From an uncultured Prevotella sp. (GTDB lineage Bacteria; Bacteroidota; Bacteroidia; Bacteroidales; Bacteroidaceae), in the NCBI GenBank assembly GCA_900769275.1, contig CAAGGA010000159.1:1-6244 (forward strand): a stretch of DNA of 6,244 nt, given 5' to 3'. Below, one piece after another: positions 5,665 through 6,244 of this stretch (positions are counted from its first letter, which is position 1; each line of letters opens with the position of its first letter). Both the position numbers and the translations under genes were made by a program. The notes under the pieces were generated by a model. It was not told the origin of the DNA. It was given only the letters and a program-made list of their open reading frames with translations, and made no database searches.

Positions 5665-6244
5665 CTAAGCCTTGTCGATGCCTTTCTTCCAAAGGGAATG
5701 GAAAGACTCCTTGGCAAACTCGGGCATGGCGTGATGCTTACACCATGCGTTGATTTTCATATCAGTGAGGAATGCAGGTATATGGTTGGCGAGAGGAGCG
5801 AAACGCAATGCCGTGGTATAGAGTGCGGGATGGTCGAAAAGCACTTTCATACCGTTTGACATGGCTTTCTTCATCGGGTCGGCATGATGGAAACTGTCGA
5901 GTTCCTGTCGCCATTTGTATATCTGGGAAGATAAATCGACCTTTACCGGACAGACATTGTCGCAGGAACAGCAGAGCGAACACGCAGAGCAGTTGTGATA
6001 ATTGCTGTCCTTGTCCTTGAGCATACCGAGGTTGATGCCTATCGGACCGGGGATGAAGTAAGTATAAGAATATCCTCCTGAACGACGATATACGGGACAG
6101 GTGTTCATGCAGGCACCGCATCGCATACACTTGAGTGTCTGCCAATGGTCTGGATTTGCGAGGATATTACTCCTGCCGTTATCTACGAGGATGATATGAA
6201 ACTCGCCGTCAGGTCTCGGTCGGCGGAAATGGGAGGTATATACC
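5665..6244 (-). CDS. lutB: Lactate utilization iron-sulfur protein B, C-terminal part (5' end beyond window)
   Basis: C-terminal 192 residues of LutB (YkgF), the iron-sulfur subunit expected to carry electrons during L-lactate oxidation by LutABC. The frame stays open to the window edge; the visible part begins VYTSHFRRPRPDGEFHIILVDNGR, matching the LUD-to-ferredoxin linker of LutB, and the N-terminal LUD domain lies outside. Two cluster motifs of the form CxxCxxCxxxCP are present: C39, C42, C45, C49-Pro and C88, C91, C94, C98-Pro (numbered from the first full codon), enough for two [4Fe-4S] clusters. Two extra cysteines (C85, C92) sit inside the second motif. SSQIYKWRQEL and the end (PEFAKESFHSLWKKG) fit the LutB C-terminal region. 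The internal ATG at 6126 lies inside the first cluster motif and is not the start. lutC follows after 127 nt on the same strand; lutA is expected upstream beyond 6244. Confidence 0.9.
   Translation of the reverse strand, partial: VYTSHFRRPRPDGEFHIILVDNGRSNILANPDHWQTLKCMRCGACMNTCPVYRRSGGYSYTYFIPGPIGINLGMLKDKDSNYHNCSACSLCCSCDNVCPVKVDLSSQIYKWRQELDSFHHADPMKKAMSNGMKVLFDHPALYTTALRFAPLANHIPAFLTDMKINAWCKHHAMPEFAKESFHSLWKKGIDKA

Noticed and set aside
5538..5717. 60-residue N-terminal extension of lutC with a hydrophobic stretch
   Set aside because: It overlaps the end of lutB, translates the palindrome and the purine tract (Lys/Glu-rich), and is not a LUD feature. The ATG at 5537 has a purine-rich lead and a family-like N-terminus.

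Overview
The window looks like chromosomal DNA from a Prevotella-type member of the Bacteroidales. The evidence is a BspA-like leucine-rich-repeat surface protein ending in the short Prevotella-style C-terminal motif, Bacteroidetes -33/-7 promoter sequences (TTTG ... TAnnTTTG), A-rich translation starts without a strong Shine-Dalgarno, a succinate-type CoA-transferase, and a Bacteroidetes-style LutB/LutC pair. This assignment is by recognition only; no search was run.

Layout. (1) Positions 52-2910, minus strand: a secreted 952-residue BspA-like LRR protein. Its stop codon lies inside a tandem octamer repeat (9-70) that continues to the window edge. (2) Positions 2911-3279: a divergent control region. 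It has a well-formed minus-strand promoter for the LRR gene, a plausible plus-strand promoter for the next gene, a TGTG-N10-CACA dyad, and a roughly 125-nt leader with small hairpins. (3) Positions 3280-4782, plus strand: a complete 500-residue acetyl-CoA hydrolase/succinyl-CoA:acetate CoA-transferase family enzyme. (4) Positions 4783-4925: a convergent gap filled almost entirely by octamer repeats facing each other, able to form two alternative perfect stems of 25-28 bp. (5) Positions 4926-5537, minus strand: lutC (LUD domain). (6) Positions 5538-5664: an intercistronic gap with a near-perfect palindrome flanked by pyrimidine and purine tracts. (7) Positions 5665-6244, minus strand: the C-terminal 192 residues of lutB, running off the window; lutA is expected beyond the edge.

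Functionally, LutB/LutC are subunits of the lactate oxidation complex that makes pyruvate. The CoA-transferase handles acetyl/propionyl/succinyl-CoA at the end of acid-producing fermentation. The two could be linked metabolically (lactate to pyruvate to acetyl-CoA to acetate), but they are convergent and not co-transcribed. The LRR protein is probably unrelated and faces the host or other cells.

No RNA gene, CRISPR array, transposase or phage gene was seen. The genes themselves belong to known families. The most unusual material is non-coding: two unrelated-sequence but similarly built 8-bp two-state tandem repeats at gene 3' ends, the alternative-stem structure between the convergent genes, and the palindrome between lutB and lutC.
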